Assembly (NCBI GenBank): GCA_023391335.1
Contig: JAEWBG010000059.1
Coordinates: forward strand, 3,909-67,908
From: Pseudomonadota bacterium
Lineage (GTDB): Bacteria; Pseudomonadota; Gammaproteobacteria; Steroidobacterales; Steroidobacteraceae
Direction of reading: 5' to 3'
DNA: 64,000 bases
The notes under the pieces were generated by a model, which searched no databases, was not told the DNA's origin, and saw nothing but the letters and a program-made list of their open reading frames with translations. The stretch's first letter is position 1; the number at the start of each line of letters is the position of its first letter. This document shows, in pieces, positions 43,492 to 53,255 of this stretch. The position numbers and the translations under genes were made by a program.

Positions 43492-44196
43492 GTGGAGCGA
43501 CTCGTAAAAGAACGTCTGGTTGGCGCCGCAGTGCTGCTTGCAGCTGCCGTGATTCTCATTCCAGAAATGCTGTCCGGCCCGAAGCACGAGCAGGCGAGGC
43601 CGTCTGCTGCGCTTCCCGACAACTCGCCGACGAAGACTTACACGATCGATCTCAGTCAACCTGCGCAAGCCCCGGCGGTTTCAAGCGCCCCTGAGCAAGC
43701 AGAGACGACCGCTGCGCCTCCTCCCGAGTCAGCTGATTTGCAGTCGCTCACCCCGATTGAGGCGAGCCCTGAATCGACTGTGCAGCAAAGCGAATCGACG
43801 CCTCAGGAATCTCATACGTCGACTAGCAGACCCGCACCCGACGTTCAGGCGCAAGCGTCGCGCCCCGCTGCTGCTGTACCGATGGCCGCAAAGCCCGCGC
43901 CAGAGCCGAGCGCATCCACTGCGAAACCAGCACCCGTTGCTTCCGATCGGACCGTCCCCACATCCAGGGGCTGGGCAGTTCAGCTGGGCAGCTTCTCGAA
44001 GCGAGAGACCGCGGAGCATCTGGCCCAGCAGGTCAGCAGCAAGGGGCACAAAGCGTTTGTGATGCCGGTGAAGTCAGGGAACGGTACTTTGTATCGCGTT
44101 CGAGTAGGGCCGCTGCAGGATCGGGCCGCGGCTGACGCCCTGCAGCGTCAGCTCAAGAGCGAGAACTCCGGCGCCACTGTCGTGCCTCATCCTTGA
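43492..44196 (+). CDS. dedD: DedD-like SPOR-domain protein
   Basis: 234 residues: a short cytoplasmic start, one membrane helix (about 8-26), a low-complexity Pro/Ala/Ser linker, and a C-terminal SPOR domain (about 158-234, GWAVQLGSFSKRETAEHL to LYRVRVGPL). SPOR domains bind denuded glycan at the septum, so a role in late cell division is likely. The start is GTG at 43492. A TATACT lies only 7 bp before it, so the transcript might be leaderless. Position between folC and cvpA matches E. coli dedD. Confidence 0.9.
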   Translation: MERLVKERLVGAAVLLAAAVILIPEMLSGPKHEQARPSAALPDNSPTKTYTIDLSQPAQAPAVSSAPEQAETTAAPPPESADLQSLTPIEASPESTVQQSESTPQESHTSTSRPAPDVQAQASRPAAAVPMAAKPAPEPSASTAKPAPVASDRTVPTSRGWAVQLGSFSKRETAEHLAQQVSSKGHKAFVMPVKSGNGTLYRVRVGPLQDRAAADALQRQLKSENSGATVVPHP

Positions 44197-44336
44197 GCGG
44201 AATTGGGACGCTTCTTGGGCACGTTCGAAGGGGCACTGGTAGAATCTGCGCCGCCGCATCGGCATCGCTGTATGCGAGCCTTTCGGCATTCCTCATGTCG
44301 CCTTTCGTCCGTTAGTCTCAGTTCGCATCGCCGCCT

Positions 44337-44870
44337 ATGAATGGTGCTGATTACTTGATCTTGGGCGTGCTCGTCGCATCGATGGCCCTTGGCATGGTGC
44401 GAGGCTTTGTGCGCGAAGCGATCGGGTTGTTGGCATGGTTGGGCGGCTTGTGGTTGGCATGGCGCTATGCGCCGTTGGTCGAGCACTACTTGGGCGGCGC
44501 AGTCGGCAAACCGCCTGCGAGCACCTGGACTGCACGTCTTTTAATTCTCCTCGCCGTGTTGATCGTCGGCTGGCTCTTTGCTGCCGCGCTGAGTTATCTG
44601 CTCAGACATTCGGGTCTGAGCTTGCTGGTGGATCGATTGCTGGGTCTGTTCTTCGGTGTCGTACGCGGTGCCGTCGTGATTGCAGTCTTCGTCCTGCTCG
44701 CCCAGTTCGTGGAACTACCGCGCGTCGGATGGTGGAAACAATCTCGATTGCTTCCTTATGCGGAAGAAGCTGCGGGCTGGCTGCAAACCTTCGCCGAAAC
44801 AGGCATGAACTTGGTTGACGTCAAGGCGCATCGCACCGATGCGAGTGGGCGTCATATCGTGAGGAGCTGA
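44337..44870 (+). CDS. cvpA: CvpA family membrane protein
   Basis: 177 residues with four predicted membrane helices (about 4-20, 28-45, 65-90 and 101-122) and a short cytoplasmic tail. The N-terminal [20 protein letters not shown], followed by [17 protein letters not shown], is the CvpA signature. It is linked to colicin V production, envelope homeostasis and bile resistance in enteric bacteria; the molecular role is not settled. The stop is two bases before the purF ATG, and the end of the gene supplies the purF Shine-Dalgarno. Confidence 0.94.
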   Translation: MNGADYLILGVLVASMALGMVRGFVREAIGLLAWLGGLWLAWRYAPLVEHYLGGAVGKPPASTWTARLLILLAVLIVGWLFAAALSYLLRHSGLSLLVDRLLGLFFGVVRGAVVIAVFVLLAQFVELPRVGWWKQSRLLPYAEEAAGWLQTFAETGMNLVDVKAHRTDASGRHIVRS

Positions 44871-44872
44871 TC

Positions 44873-46384
44873 ATGTGCGGTATTGTCGGAATCGTTGGCC
44901 ATTCGCCTGCGAATCAACAGTTGTACGACGCACTGACGGTGCTGCAACATCGCGGTCAGGATGCTGCAGGCATCATGACCTGCCACGAAGGCGAACTGTT
45001 TCTGCGTAAGCAGACAGGTCTGGTGCGCGATGTGTTCCAGCATCGGCACATGTTGGCGCTCAAGGGCAATATCGGCATCGGCCATGTGCGCTATCCCACC
45101 GCAGGTTGCGATACCTCCTCAGAAGCGCAGCCATTCTTCGTCAACTCACCCTACGGAATTTGCCTCGGTCACAATGGCAACCTCACGAACGCGACTGAAC
45201 TCGCTGAAGTGCTGATTCGCGAAGATCGTCGCCATCTCAACACGAGCTCGGATTCGGAAGTCCTGCTCAACGTGTTGGCGAGCGAGTTGTCGCACGCAGG
45301 CACGCCGCGCGCTTCGGCCCAAGATATTTTCAGTGCGGTGAGCGCAGTCTATCGACGCGCGCGCGGCGGGTTTGCGGTGGTTTCGATGATCGTGGGCCAT
45401 GGGTTGCTTGGATTCCGCGATCCACATGGCATTCGCCCGCTTGTTATCGGGCGCCGCGACCACGCGCAGGGTCCTGAGTACATGCTGGCATCCGAAAGCG
45501 TCGCGCTCGATCAAGCTGGATTCACTTTGTTGCGCGACGTTGGGCCGGGCGAAGCGGTGTTCATCGATGAACATGGACGCTTTTATTCGCAGCAATGCGT
45601 GGCGGTCGATCGCCACACGCCCTGCATCTTCGAATACGTTTATTTCGCGCGACCCGATTCCATCATCGACAACATCTCGGTACATAAAGCGCGATTGCGT
45701 ATGGGCGACCTGCTTGCCGAAAAAATTCGTCGCGTCTGGCCGGATCACGACATCGATGTGGTAATTCCGATTCCCGACACGAGTCGCACCGCCGCTGTCC
45801 AAGTGGCGCAACTGCTCGGCATCAAGTATCGCGAAGGGTTCGTGAAGAATCGCTACATTGGCCGCACGTTCATCATGCCGGGTCAGGAGCAGCGCGCGAA
45901 ATCGGTACGCTCGAAGCTGAATGTGATCGATCTGGAGTTCCGCGGTAAGAATGTGCTGCTGATCGATGACTCCATCGTGCGCGGTACAACTTCCGCGCAA
46001 ATCATCGACCTGGCTCGTGAGGCTGGCGCGCGCCGCGTGTACTTCGCCTCCGCCGCACCGCCGGTGCGTTATGCGAACGTATATGGCATCGATATGCCGG
46101 CGAGTTCTGAGCTCGTCGCTGCCGGGCGCACGGAAGAAGAAGTGGCACGCTTGATCGGCGCTGACCGGTTGATCTATCAGGATCTCGAAGATCTCATCCG
46201 GGCCTGCACGCATCACGATTCGCAGATCCACGCGTTCGATGACTCGTGCTTCTCCGGCAACTACGTCACGGGCGATGTCACGCCTGAATATTTGGCGAGA
46301 CTGCAACAAGAGCGCTCAGATTTGGCCAAGGCGCAGCGACGTCAAGTCAATCGCAGTTCGTTGAAAGCGATACGCGCGGTCTGA
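44873..46384 (+). CDS. purF: Amidophosphoribosyltransferase
   Basis: 503 residues. First committed step of purine synthesis: PRPP plus glutamine to phosphoribosylamine. After removal of Met1, Cys2 ([10 protein letters not shown]) is the N-terminal glutaminase nucleophile. The PRPP loop [14 protein letters not shown] is near residue 362. GAGGAG lies 7 bases before the ATG, inside cvpA. A Pur-type operator could not be identified. Confidence 0.97.
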   Translation: MCGIVGIVGHSPANQQLYDALTVLQHRGQDAAGIMTCHEGELFLRKQTGLVRDVFQHRHMLALKGNIGIGHVRYPTAGCDTSSEAQPFFVNSPYGICLGHNGNLTNATELAEVLIREDRRHLNTSSDSEVLLNVLASELSHAGTPRASAQDIFSAVSAVYRRARGGFAVVSMIVGHGLLGFRDPHGIRPLVIGRRDHAQGPEYMLASESVALDQAGFTLLRDVGPGEAVFIDEHGRFYSQQCVAVDRHTPCIFEYVYFARPDSIIDNISVHKARLRMGDLLAEKIRRVWPDHDIDVVIPIPDTSRTAAVQVAQLLGIKYREGFVKNRYIGRTFIMPGQEQRAKSVRSKLNVIDLEFRGKNVLLIDDSIVRGTTSAQIIDLAREAGARRVYFASAAPPVRYANVYGIDMPASSELVAAGRTEEEVARLIGADRLIYQDLEDLIRACTHHDSQIHAFDDSCFSGNYVTGDVTPEYLARLQQERSDLAKAQRRQVNRSSLKAIRAV

Positions 46385-46409
46385 CGCTGCTCTCACGTCA
46401 AGTCTTCGC

Positions 46410-47693
46410 ATGAGTGCAGCAGGGCGACTGGCGAGCAACAGCGCGATCGTCGCCCCTCGCTTCCTCATAGTCAGCGACCATACGCCGCTCGCTCGCTCGC
46501 TCGAGCAACACCTCTCGATTGTCTTCCCGGATGCGGAGTGCCGCATCCATGCTCCGAAGCACTCGGGGCGATTCCATTCGGCTTTCACTGCGGTCGGTTA
46601 CGACGCTGTGCTGCTCGATTATTCTGTGGACAATAATCGCGGCATCGAGTGGCTCGAAAATCTACTGCACCGGCCGGAGTTTCCGCCGGTTTTGTTCGTA
46701 GCGCCAGGCGAAGATCCTGCACTTGCCACGCGCGCGGTGGATTGTGGCGCAGTCGATTCACTCGTGCGGGAACGGATCGAAACGCGACGCATGGCGAGCG
46801 CGTTGAAAGATGCGGTGCAACGTCGACGTCACGATGTGGCACTGCTGCGAACTGGCAGTCGCTTGAACGACTTGTGCCGCTTCGGGTCGATCACGATTCT
46901 GGGCCATCGGTTCGTCAAGGAACTCGCGACCGGCGGCACATCCATGGTTTATCTCGCCGAAAGCGAGCGCGCCGGTGAGATGGTCGTGCTCAAGGTTTTG
47001 CGAGACGAACCCAACGTGAGCTCGCACACACAGTTCCAACGCTTCCTGCAAGAGTACGAATTGATCTCGAAGATTCGTCATCCCAATGTCGTACGAATCG
47101 TCGATTTGGGAATTGCGGACGACCACGCTTACATCGCGATGGAATACTTCGCACGCGGCGACTTGCGATCCCAGATCTCTCAAGGGATGGGTCCGGTGCA
47201 GGCATTGAATTATTTAGCGCAGATGGCGAGTGCTCTGGATGCCGTGCATGACGTCGGTGTGCTGCATCGAGACTTGAAGCCGGGCAACATCATGGTGCGC
47301 ACGGATGACTCAGTGGCGATCATCGATTTCGGGCTCGCGAAGCGCTCGCAACAAGCGCTGGAAATCACCGGTGCCGGAGTCATTTTCGGTACGCCGTTTT
47401 ATATGAGCCCGGAGCAAGGGCACGGACGCGATCTGGACGTACGCAGCGACTTGTACAGCTTAGGCGTCGTGTTCTACGAGATGCTGACGGGGCGTAAGCC
47501 GTTCGTGGCTCCAACGCCGATGGCCGTCATTTACATGCACGGCAATGCTCCAGTGCCGGTATTGAACGAGCCGCTCGATCGCTTGCAGCCGCTCATCGAC
47601 CGGTTGCTTGCGAAAGATCCCAATGATCGTTTCGCATCCTCAGCGGAATTGATCGCCGCAATTGCTGCAATCGACCGGACCGGACTTGAATGA
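46410..47693 (+). CDS. Receiver-like domain fused to a serine/threonine protein kinase
   Basis: 427 residues, no membrane segment. The N-terminal receiver-like domain (about 16-135) has a candidate phospho-acceptor Asp70 in VLLDYSVD, but the invariant lysine is replaced by arginine (SLVRERI) and only one upstream acidic residue remains, so phosphorylation is uncertain. The kinase domain (about 163-425) is complete: glycine loop ATGGTSMVY, Lys195, HRD at 286-288, Asn293, DFG at 306-308, and TPFYMSPEQ. The 3' end overlaps miaE by four bases. Substrates are unknown; it follows purF by 25 bp. Confidence 0.88.
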   Translation: MSAAGRLASNSAIVAPRFLIVSDHTPLARSLEQHLSIVFPDAECRIHAPKHSGRFHSAFTAVGYDAVLLDYSVDNNRGIEWLENLLHRPEFPPVLFVAPGEDPALATRAVDCGAVDSLVRERIETRRMASALKDAVQRRRHDVALLRTGSRLNDLCRFGSITILGHRFVKELATGGTSMVYLAESERAGEMVVLKVLRDEPNVSSHTQFQRFLQEYELISKIRHPNVVRIVDLGIADDHAYIAMEYFARGDLRSQISQGMGPVQALNYLAQMASALDAVHDVGVLHRDLKPGNIMVRTDDSVAIIDFGLAKRSQQALEITGAGVIFGTPFYMSPEQGHGRDLDVRSDLYSLGVVFYEMLTGRKPFVAPTPMAVIYMHGNAPVPVLNEPLDRLQPLIDRLLAKDPNDRFASSAELIAAIAAIDRTGLE

Positions 47694-48304
47694 ACGCCGT
47701 CGCCATCCCGTTACCACACTCCATTCTCGCCGCCCCAACGCCGGTGCGCTGGTATGAAGTTGCCGCGGAGCGCTGGCAAGAGCTGCTGATCGACCACGCC
47801 AATTGTGAGAAGAAGGCCGCATCGACCGCGTTGAGTTTGATTTTCACTTATCCAGAGGATGTGCAGCTGACTCAGCGCATGTCGCGCCTTGCCCGAGAAG
47901 AGTTGCGGCATTTCGAGCAAGTTCAGCAACTCATGTCTGAGCTGAAGGTCTCGTTCATTCGCATGGCGCCGTCACGCTATGCCGACGGCCTGCGTCGATC
48001 GCTGCGCAAGGATGAGCCGGGGCGTTTGTTGGATTTACTTCTGTGCGGCGCGTTGATCGAGGCTCGCTCATGCGAGCGATTCGTCGGGCTTGCTCCGCGC
48101 TTGCAGGACCCGCTTGCGAAGTTTTATGCGGCGCTTGCGCACTCTGAGGCGCGGCACGGAAGTTTGTACTTGAAGTTGGCTGAGGCGAGGGCGCATGGAA
48201 CCGATTGGCTGACAAGGCTTGCCAATCTTGCGCAAGTCGAGGCAGAGCTGATCACTAGCCCCGACCCTCAATTTCGATTCCATTCCGGCCTGCCGCAGGT
48301 CTAG
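47690..48304 (+). CDS. miaE: tRNA-(ms2io6A)-hydroxylase
   Basis: 204 residues. A diiron monooxygenase that hydroxylates the isopentenyl chain at A37 of UNN-reading tRNAs. Metal ligands appear as NCEKKAAS, REELRHFEQ, IEARSCERF and SEARHGSL in two Glu-His sets. The ATG overlaps the kinase stop by four bases, so the two are translationally coupled. The gene converges with lpxH, sharing four bases at the stops. Confidence 0.93.
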   Translation: MNAVAIPLPHSILAAPTPVRWYEVAAERWQELLIDHANCEKKAASTALSLIFTYPEDVQLTQRMSRLAREELRHFEQVQQLMSELKVSFIRMAPSRYADGLRRSLRKDEPGRLLDLLLCGALIEARSCERFVGLAPRLQDPLAKFYAALAHSEARHGSLYLKLAEARAHGTDWLTRLANLAQVEAELITSPDPQFRFHSGLPQV

Positions 48305-49038
48305 GCGGCGCGCTTGAGTCCTGCGAGTTCATAGCCGTCGCGATTCCATCGCAAGACGCTGCCTTGTTCGTACCAATCGCCGAGCACGATCCTTGTGGCG
48401 GGCTTTGCGTCCACTGAGAGCTGATGGACCGCTGGTCGGTGCGTATGCCCGTGAATCATGCAATCCACGCCGTATCGTTTGAGAGTTGCCACCACCTCGC
48501 CTTGGTTCACGTCCATGATCTGCGGCGCGGCGCGATCCATTGCCTGGATGTGTGCTTTGCTTCCTTCGCGCATGCGCGCCGCAAGCCGTTGCCGTTGTCG
48601 CAGACTTAAGCGACGCATGACGAACTGCACGAAGGGATTGCGAACAATTCGCCGCAGTCGTTGATACGACGGATCGTCTATACACAGGGTATCGCCGTGC
48701 AGGAGCAGCACTCGGCGGCCGTATAGATCGACGACCGTGCCGTCCTCAATGAGTTCTGCTCCCGTTTCGCGAGCGAAGCGCGTGCCGAGCAGGAAGTCAC
48801 GATTGCCGTGCATCACGTAACAGCGCACGCCTTTCGAGGTCGTTTGCTTGAGGGCGGCGATGATGCGGCGCTTGTCCCGGTCGGGATCGTCATCCCCAAT
48901 CCAGGCTTCGAATAAATCGCCGAGGATGTAGAGCGCTTCGGCGTGGACGGCTTCGTTATCCAAGAAGCTCAAGAACTGAGCAGTGATCTCCGGATGCGTC
49001 GCATCGAGATGCAAATCGGAGATGAAAAGCGTGGTCAC
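48301..49038 (-). CDS. lpxH: UDP-2,3-diacylglucosamine hydrolase
   Basis: 245 residues. A peripheral inner-membrane metallophosphatase that makes lipid X in lipid A synthesis. Calcineurin-type motifs are intact: ISDLHLD, ILGDLFEAWIGDDD, MHGNRDF, LLHGD and MIHGHTHRP. The start is GTG at 49036-49038 five bases after the cyclophilin stop, with no Shine-Dalgarno, which suggests coupling. The cyclophilin-lpxH pair is common in gammaproteobacteria. Confidence 0.95.
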   Translation of the reverse strand: MTTLFISDLHLDATHPEITAQFLSFLDNEAVHAEALYILGDLFEAWIGDDDPDRDKRRIIAALKQTTSKGVRCYVMHGNRDFLLGTRFARETGAELIEDGTVVDLYGRRVLLLHGDTLCIDDPSYQRLRRIVRNPFVQFVMRRLSLRQRQRLAARMREGSKAHIQAMDRAAPQIMDVNQGEVVATLKRYGVDCMIHGHTHRPAVHQLSVDAKPATRIVLGDWYEQGSVLRWNRDGYELAGLKRAA

Positions 49039-49043
49039 GAACG

Positions 49044-49658
49044 TCAGCGCTGCGTGGGAGCTGCAACGTTCGGGGCGTTTGGTTTGGCTCCCGGTGTGCC
49101 GAGTTCTTCTACCTTCTGAATGACGACGTTCTTCATCGGCGCATCGCGCTCGAAGGGTCCGACTTGGCCCGTGGCCACAGCTCCAATCTGATCTACGACG
49201 TTCATACCTTCCACAATGCGGCCGAATACCGCGTAGCCCCAGCGGCTGGGCTTAGGATCGAGGCTCAGGTTGTCCGCAAGGTTGATATAGAACTGCGAGG
49301 TGCCGCTGTGGGGTTCGGCTGTCCGCGCCATGCCGACAGTTCCGCGCACGTTCGATAAACCGTTTCCCGATTCGTTCGGCACTGCTGCATGCGTAGGCTT
49401 TTCCACGAACTTTTCGTCGTAGCCGCCGCCCTGCGCCACAAAGTTCGCAATCACGCGATGGAAAATCGTGCCTTCATAGTGCCCAGAGCGCGCGTAGTCG
49501 AGGAAATTGCTGACGGATAGAGGAGCGCGCTCTGGATCGAGTTCGATCACGAATGCGCCGAGATTCGTCTGCACCCGCACACGAGGGGCTTGCTGCGCCT
49601 GAGCTGCGTGTGAAATCGGCAGGAGAGCGAGAGCACAGATCAAGCCGAGAATTCGCAT
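49044..49658 (-). CDS. ppiA: Periplasmic cyclophilin-type peptidyl-prolyl isomerase
   Basis: 204 residues with a signal peptide (about 1-21, ending HAAQA). Catalyses cis-trans isomerisation of prolyl bonds during envelope protein folding. The cyclophilin core has FHRVIANFVAQGGGY (catalytic Arg), TVGMARTAEPHSGTSQFYINL and YAVFGRIVEGM. It is the bacterial short type without the eukaryotic-like tryptophan. The tail after about 180 is Pro/Ala-rich. Divergent from gltX, 130 bp apart. Confidence 0.93.
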   Translation of the reverse strand: MRILGLICALALLPISHAAQAQQAPRVRVQTNLGAFVIELDPERAPLSVSNFLDYARSGHYEGTIFHRVIANFVAQGGGYDEKFVEKPTHAAVPNESGNGLSNVRGTVGMARTAEPHSGTSQFYINLADNLSLDPKPSRWGYAVFGRIVEGMNVVDQIGAVATGQVGPFERDAPMKNVVIQKVEELGTPGAKPNAPNVAAPTQR

Positions 49659-49788
49659 GGTTCGGTACCGCAGTGAGAAGACGCGCGAATGGTACCAAAG
49701 TGTCTCGCCGGATCTGGGGTTCTCAGCCGATATGCTTGCGATGGATGGGGCGTATAGAATGCGCGCTCCCCACGATCTGCCTGCCTAG

Positions 49789-51207
49789 ATGACATCCACA
49801 CCCTTCGTCACGCGCTTCGCCCCGAGTCCAACGGGCATGTTGCACCTAGGCAATGCGCGAACCGCGTTGCTCAGTTATTTGGCTGCGCGTAAGAGCGGCG
49901 GCCGCTTCATTCTGCGCATCGAAGATACCGATGAGGCACGCTCTCAGGAAAGTTACACAGAGCGCTTGCTCGAAGACCTGCGTTGGTTGGGACTCGAGTG
50001 GGACGAGGGCCCAGATGTAGGCGGGCCTCATCCTCCTTATCGCCAGCAGCAGCGCCGCGCTATTTACGAAGAGTGGTTGCAGAAACTCGATGCGTTCGGA
50101 CTGACGTATCCGTGCTTCTGCACGCCTACGGAATTGAACCTCTCTCGAAAGCGTCAGTTGGCTGCGGGTAAACCGCCACGCTATCCAGGAACGTGCCGCA
50201 ATTTGACCGCTGAACAGCGGGCCGAGCGTAGCCTTCGGGGATTGCCGGCGGCGCTGCGGTTCCGGGTGCCGAATGGACAGATCGTTGCATTCAACGATCT
50301 CGTGCACGGCGAGCAGAAATTCAACTCTGACGATATCGGCGATTTCATCATCCGTCGTACCGATGGCAGTACTGCATTTTTCTTCTCGAACGCGTTGGAC
50401 GATTCGTTGATGGGCGTAACGCTCGTCTTGCGTGGCGACGACCACATGACGAACACGCCACGTCAGTTGTTGATCCTGCAAGCGCTCGGACTTCCGACTC
50501 CGCAGTACGCACACGTCGCACTGCTGCTAGGTATGGATGGCGCACCGCTGTCGAAACGACATGGCGCGATGAGCCTCCAGGACCTGCGTGAACGCGGCTT
50601 CCTCGCGGGCGCGGTCAGCAATCAATTGGTGCGACTAGGTCATACCTGCGCGAGCGATGCATTTTTGGATCCGGACGCCTTAGTACGCGAGTTCGACATC
50701 GCGCGATTGGGCAAGGCGGCTGCAAAGTTCGACGAAGCGCAGTTGCTGCATTGGCAGAGAGAGGCCGTCGCGCATCTCTCCGCAGAGGACTTTCGCAACT
50801 GGATCGGAGTGAAGTTGCCGCAGCAATTGAACGATGAGCAGATTGAAAAATTCATGACCGCGATTCGTCACAACGTTGCGTTTCCAATCGATGCTCAGCA
50901 ATGGGCGGACGTGATTTTTGGTGCGGCCCCACTGATGCACGAAGAAGCTCGCGTAGCGATTCAAACTGCTGGCCCCGACTTCTTTGCGCGCGCACATGAA
51001 GTGTTCAGTCGCGGAGTTGCGGAGCTCAAGGAAAATACGAAGGAGCTCGGTCGCGTCACTGGGCGCAAAGGGCCGGCGCTTTTCATGCCGCTGCGCGCAG
51101 CACTAACTGGCGCAACGCATGGGCCAGAGTTGGCGCCGATCGTGGCCTTGCTGACGCCCGATCAAATTCGTGAGCGTCTGACCAGCGCTCAAAACATGGC
51201 CGCGTGA
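49789..51207 (+). CDS. gltX: Glutamyl-tRNA synthetase
   Basis: 472 residues. A class I enzyme that charges tRNA-Glu. The HIGH-like motif is in [18 protein letters not shown] (about 8-23) and the KMSKS-like motif is LSKRHGAMS (about 253). Cysteines in CFCTPTELN and PGTC near 110-140 form the zinc site seen in many bacterial GluRS. The 3' end overlaps cysS by four bases. No tRNA-Glu is among the seven tRNAs seen here. Confidence 0.96.
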   Translation: MTSTPFVTRFAPSPTGMLHLGNARTALLSYLAARKSGGRFILRIEDTDEARSQESYTERLLEDLRWLGLEWDEGPDVGGPHPPYRQQQRRAIYEEWLQKLDAFGLTYPCFCTPTELNLSRKRQLAAGKPPRYPGTCRNLTAEQRAERSLRGLPAALRFRVPNGQIVAFNDLVHGEQKFNSDDIGDFIIRRTDGSTAFFFSNALDDSLMGVTLVLRGDDHMTNTPRQLLILQALGLPTPQYAHVALLLGMDGAPLSKRHGAMSLQDLRERGFLAGAVSNQLVRLGHTCASDAFLDPDALVREFDIARLGKAAAKFDEAQLLHWQREAVAHLSAEDFRNWIGVKLPQQLNDEQIEKFMTAIRHNVAFPIDAQQWADVIFGAAPLMHEEARVAIQTAGPDFFARAHEVFSRGVAELKENTKELGRVTGRKGPALFMPLRAALTGATHGPELAPIVALLTPDQIRERLTSAQNMAA

Positions 51208-52619
51208 TGCTGATTTTCAATTCGCTGACAGGGCAGAAGGAAGAACTGCGTCCGCTCGAGCCTGGTGCTGTGCGGATTTACGTTTGTGGCGACACCGTTT
51301 ATGACTTCTGCCACATCGGTCATGCGCGCTCGAAGATGGCCTTCGATATCGTGCGGCGCTATCTCGCATTCAGTGGGCTCAAGGTGACCTTCGTTCGCAA
51401 CATCACGGACATCGACGACAAGATCATCAAGCGCGCTGCCGAGAACAACGAATCCGTCCAGGCGCTCACGTCGCGTTTTATCGCTGCGATGCATGAGGAT
51501 TACGATCGTCTCGGAATCTTGCGTCCGGATAGCGAGCCACGCGCAACTCACCACATCCCGACGATCATTGCGATCACGCAAAAACTGATCGAGAAAGGCT
51601 ATGCGTACGTCGCGAGCAACGGTGACGTGATGTATTCGGTCGCCAAGTTCGAAGGATACGGAAAGTTATCGGGCAAGCATCTTGCCGACTTGCGTGCCGG
51701 CGCGCGTGTTGCTGTCGACGACGCAAAGCGCGATCCCCTGGACTTCGTGCTTTGGAAGCAAGCGAAACCGGGTGAGCCTTTCTGGGCTTCGCCTTGGGGC
51801 GACGGACGGCCCGGCTGGCATATCGAATGCTCGGCCATGTGTTTGGACATTCTGGGTACGCACTTCGATATTCACGGTGGCGGAACGGATTTGAAGTTTC
51901 CGCACCATGAGAATGAGATCGCACAGTCGTGTGCGGCGACGGGCGATAAATTCGCGAACATTTGGATGCACAACGGCTTCGTCAACGTCGACAACGAAAA
52001 GATGTCGAAGTCGTTGAACAACTTTTTCCGCATTCGCGATGTGCTCGATTCGGGTCACGTTCGAGATCCGGAAGTGCTGCGCTACTTTCTGATCGCGAGT
52101 CACTATCGCGGTCCGATCAATTATTCGCTCGTGCAGATCGAACAGGCGGATGCGGCGTTAACTCGTCTGTACACCGCGCTGCGCGACGTTGACTCATCGT
52201 GCGCTTATGAAGCTGGCGACGCGACACGACGCTTCAAAGAAGTCATGGACGATGACTTCAACACGCCCGAAGCCATCGCTGTACTACAAACGCTCGCGAC
52301 AGAAGTGAACAAGGCCAAATCTGCGCAGGATCCGACCCGCGCTTCGCAACTCGCAAGAGAACTGCGCGAGTTGGGCGGCGTGTTGGGTTTGCTGCAACTT
52401 GCGCCCGAGGAATTCTTACGCAAGCCCTCGCGTGCTCCGTCCGACGCACAAGGGGCTGGCCTTAGCGACGACCAAATTGAACAGCTCATTGCTGCTCGGG
52501 CCGCGGCGAGAAAGGCGAAAGACTTCAAAGAATCCGACCGCATTCGCGATGAGCTATTGACGGCCGGCATTGCACTCGAAGACAAGCCGGGTGGCACGAC
52601 CACTTGGCGCAGGACATAA
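51204..52619 (+). CDS. cysS: Cysteinyl-tRNA synthetase
   Basis: 471 residues. A class I synthetase with a catalytic zinc. The HIGH motif is [10 protein letters not shown] near residue 36 and KMSKS is in [11 protein letters not shown] near 266. Zinc ligands are expected in [17 protein letters not shown] and [14 protein letters not shown]. The ATG overlaps the gltX stop, giving a two-gene synthetase unit. A strong tRNA promoter begins 47 bp after the stop. Confidence 0.97.
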   Translation: MMLIFNSLTGQKEELRPLEPGAVRIYVCGDTVYDFCHIGHARSKMAFDIVRRYLAFSGLKVTFVRNITDIDDKIIKRAAENNESVQALTSRFIAAMHEDYDRLGILRPDSEPRATHHIPTIIAITQKLIEKGYAYVASNGDVMYSVAKFEGYGKLSGKHLADLRAGARVAVDDAKRDPLDFVLWKQAKPGEPFWASPWGDGRPGWHIECSAMCLDILGTHFDIHGGGTDLKFPHHENEIAQSCAATGDKFANIWMHNGFVNVDNEKMSKSLNNFFRIRDVLDSGHVRDPEVLRYFLIASHYRGPINYSLVQIEQADAALTRLYTALRDVDSSCAYEAGDATRRFKEVMDDDFNTPEAIAVLQTLATEVNKAKSAQDPTRASQLARELRELGGVLGLLQLAPEEFLRKPSRAPSDAQGAGLSDDQIEQLIAARAAARKAKDFKESDRIRDELLTAGIALEDKPGGTTTWRRT

Positions 52620-52666
52620 GCGGGGCGCCCGTTCAGGTTCTCATCTGCAGTCACTCATCTTTCAAA

Positions 52667-52695
52667 TTGACGCTCTGGAGCCCCATCCGTATGAT
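52667..52695 (+). promoter_or_regulatory. Sigma70 promoter for the tRNA-Pro/tRNA-Arg unit
   Basis: TTGACG (52667-52672), 17-bp spacer, TATGAT (52690-52695), followed by a GC-rich discriminator (TCGCGGCCCG) typical of stringently controlled stable-RNA promoters. The predicted start is about 23 bases before tRNA-Pro. Confidence 0.7.
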
Positions 52696-52724
52696 TCGCG
52701 GCCCGAGCGGAGCCGGGTTGCTGT

Positions 52725-52801
52725 CGGGGCATGGCGCAGTCTGGTAGCGCATCTGCTTTGGGAGCAGAGGGTCGCAGGTTCGAATCCTGCTGCCCCGACC
52801 A
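52725..52801 (+). tRNA. tRNA-Pro (anticodon TGG)
   Basis: 77 bases including encoded CCA. The acceptor CGGGGCA pairs with TGCCCCG. The anticodon stem TCTGC/GCAGA encloses TTTGGGA, which gives anticodon TGG. The T-arm GCAGGTTCGAATCCTGC is canonical. First tRNA after the strong promoter at 52667. Confidence 0.97.
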
Positions 52802-52842
52802 TTCCGGTTCCTGAAGCGTTGAGTCGGTGAGTTTGGAACGCT

Positions 52843-52919
52843 GCGCCCGTAGCTCAGCTGGATAGAGCACCGGCCTTCTAAGCCGGGGGTCGCAGGTTCG
52901 AGTCCTGCCGGGCGCGCCA
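52843..52919 (+). tRNA. tRNA-Arg (anticodon TCT)
   Basis: 77 bases including CCA. The acceptor GCGCCCG pairs with CGGGCGC. The anticodon stem CCGGC/GCCGG encloses CTTCTAA, which gives TCT. The T-arm GCAGGTTCGAGTCCTGC is canonical. Its 3' half is duplicated in broken form downstream. Confidence 0.97.
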
Positions 52920-52965
52920 TTGGCGCGGAACGGTGGACGAGAACGTGCGAAATGACGTACGCGTC

Positions 52966-53083
52966 ATCGCAGGTTCGACAAAAATCGCCGGGAGCGATTT
53001 TTGAACAGACGTCAGGCTGGCCTCGAAGAGGTGCCGGCCAGGACGGCGAAGGCATATTTCCTGCCGGGCGCGCCACTGGCGCT
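52966..53083 (+). pseudogene. Broken second copy of the tRNA-Arg 3' half, split by about 81 bp
   Basis: ATCGCAGGTTCGA at 52966-52978 repeats the T-arm 5' half of the upstream tRNA-Arg, and TCCTGCCGGGCGCGCCA followed by CTGGCGC at 53060-53083 repeats its 3' end plus downstream flank (23 of 24 bases). In the intact tRNA these two pieces are one base apart. Here they are separated by 52979-53059, which begins with a perfect 10-bp hairpin. Nothing resembling the 5' half of a tRNA precedes it, so it is not expected to be functional. It may be a decayed duplication or an old integration scar. Confidence 0.6.
52979..53003. terminator. Perfect hairpin with A/T-rich flanks after tRNA-Arg
   Basis: CAAAAATCGC and GCGATTTTTG form a perfect 10-bp stem with loop CGGGA. 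The five T bases within the 3' strand make it plausible as an intrinsic terminator on either strand, ending the tRNA-Pro/tRNA-Arg transcript. Confidence 0.6.
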
Positions 53084-53175
53084 GTGAGGCAGGACGGAGT
53101 AAATGAAATTCTCTGGCGAAGCGCATTGAGCGTTACGTGAGAGTGCGGTGCAAATGCATCGCAGCATTGGACGAT

Positions 53176-53252
53176 GGTGGACGTAGCTCAGTTGGTAGAG
53201 CCCCGGATTGTGATTCCGGCCGTCGTGGGTTCGAGTCCCATCGTCCACCCCA
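53176..53252 (+). tRNA. tRNA-His (anticodon GTG)
   Basis: 77 bases counting the extra G at position -1 (53176), which faces C73. The acceptor GTGGACG pairs with CGTCCAC, the anticodon stem CCGGA/TCCGG encloses TTGTGAT, and CCA is encoded. It lies beyond the hairpin at 52979, so it may have its own promoter; I did not find a convincing one. Confidence 0.96.
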
Positions 53253-53255
53253 TTC

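Noticed and set aside
52843..53252. Active integrative element at tRNA-Arg
   Set aside because: A 3'-end direct repeat exists, but only about 80 bp lies between the fragments and no integrase or cargo gene is present.
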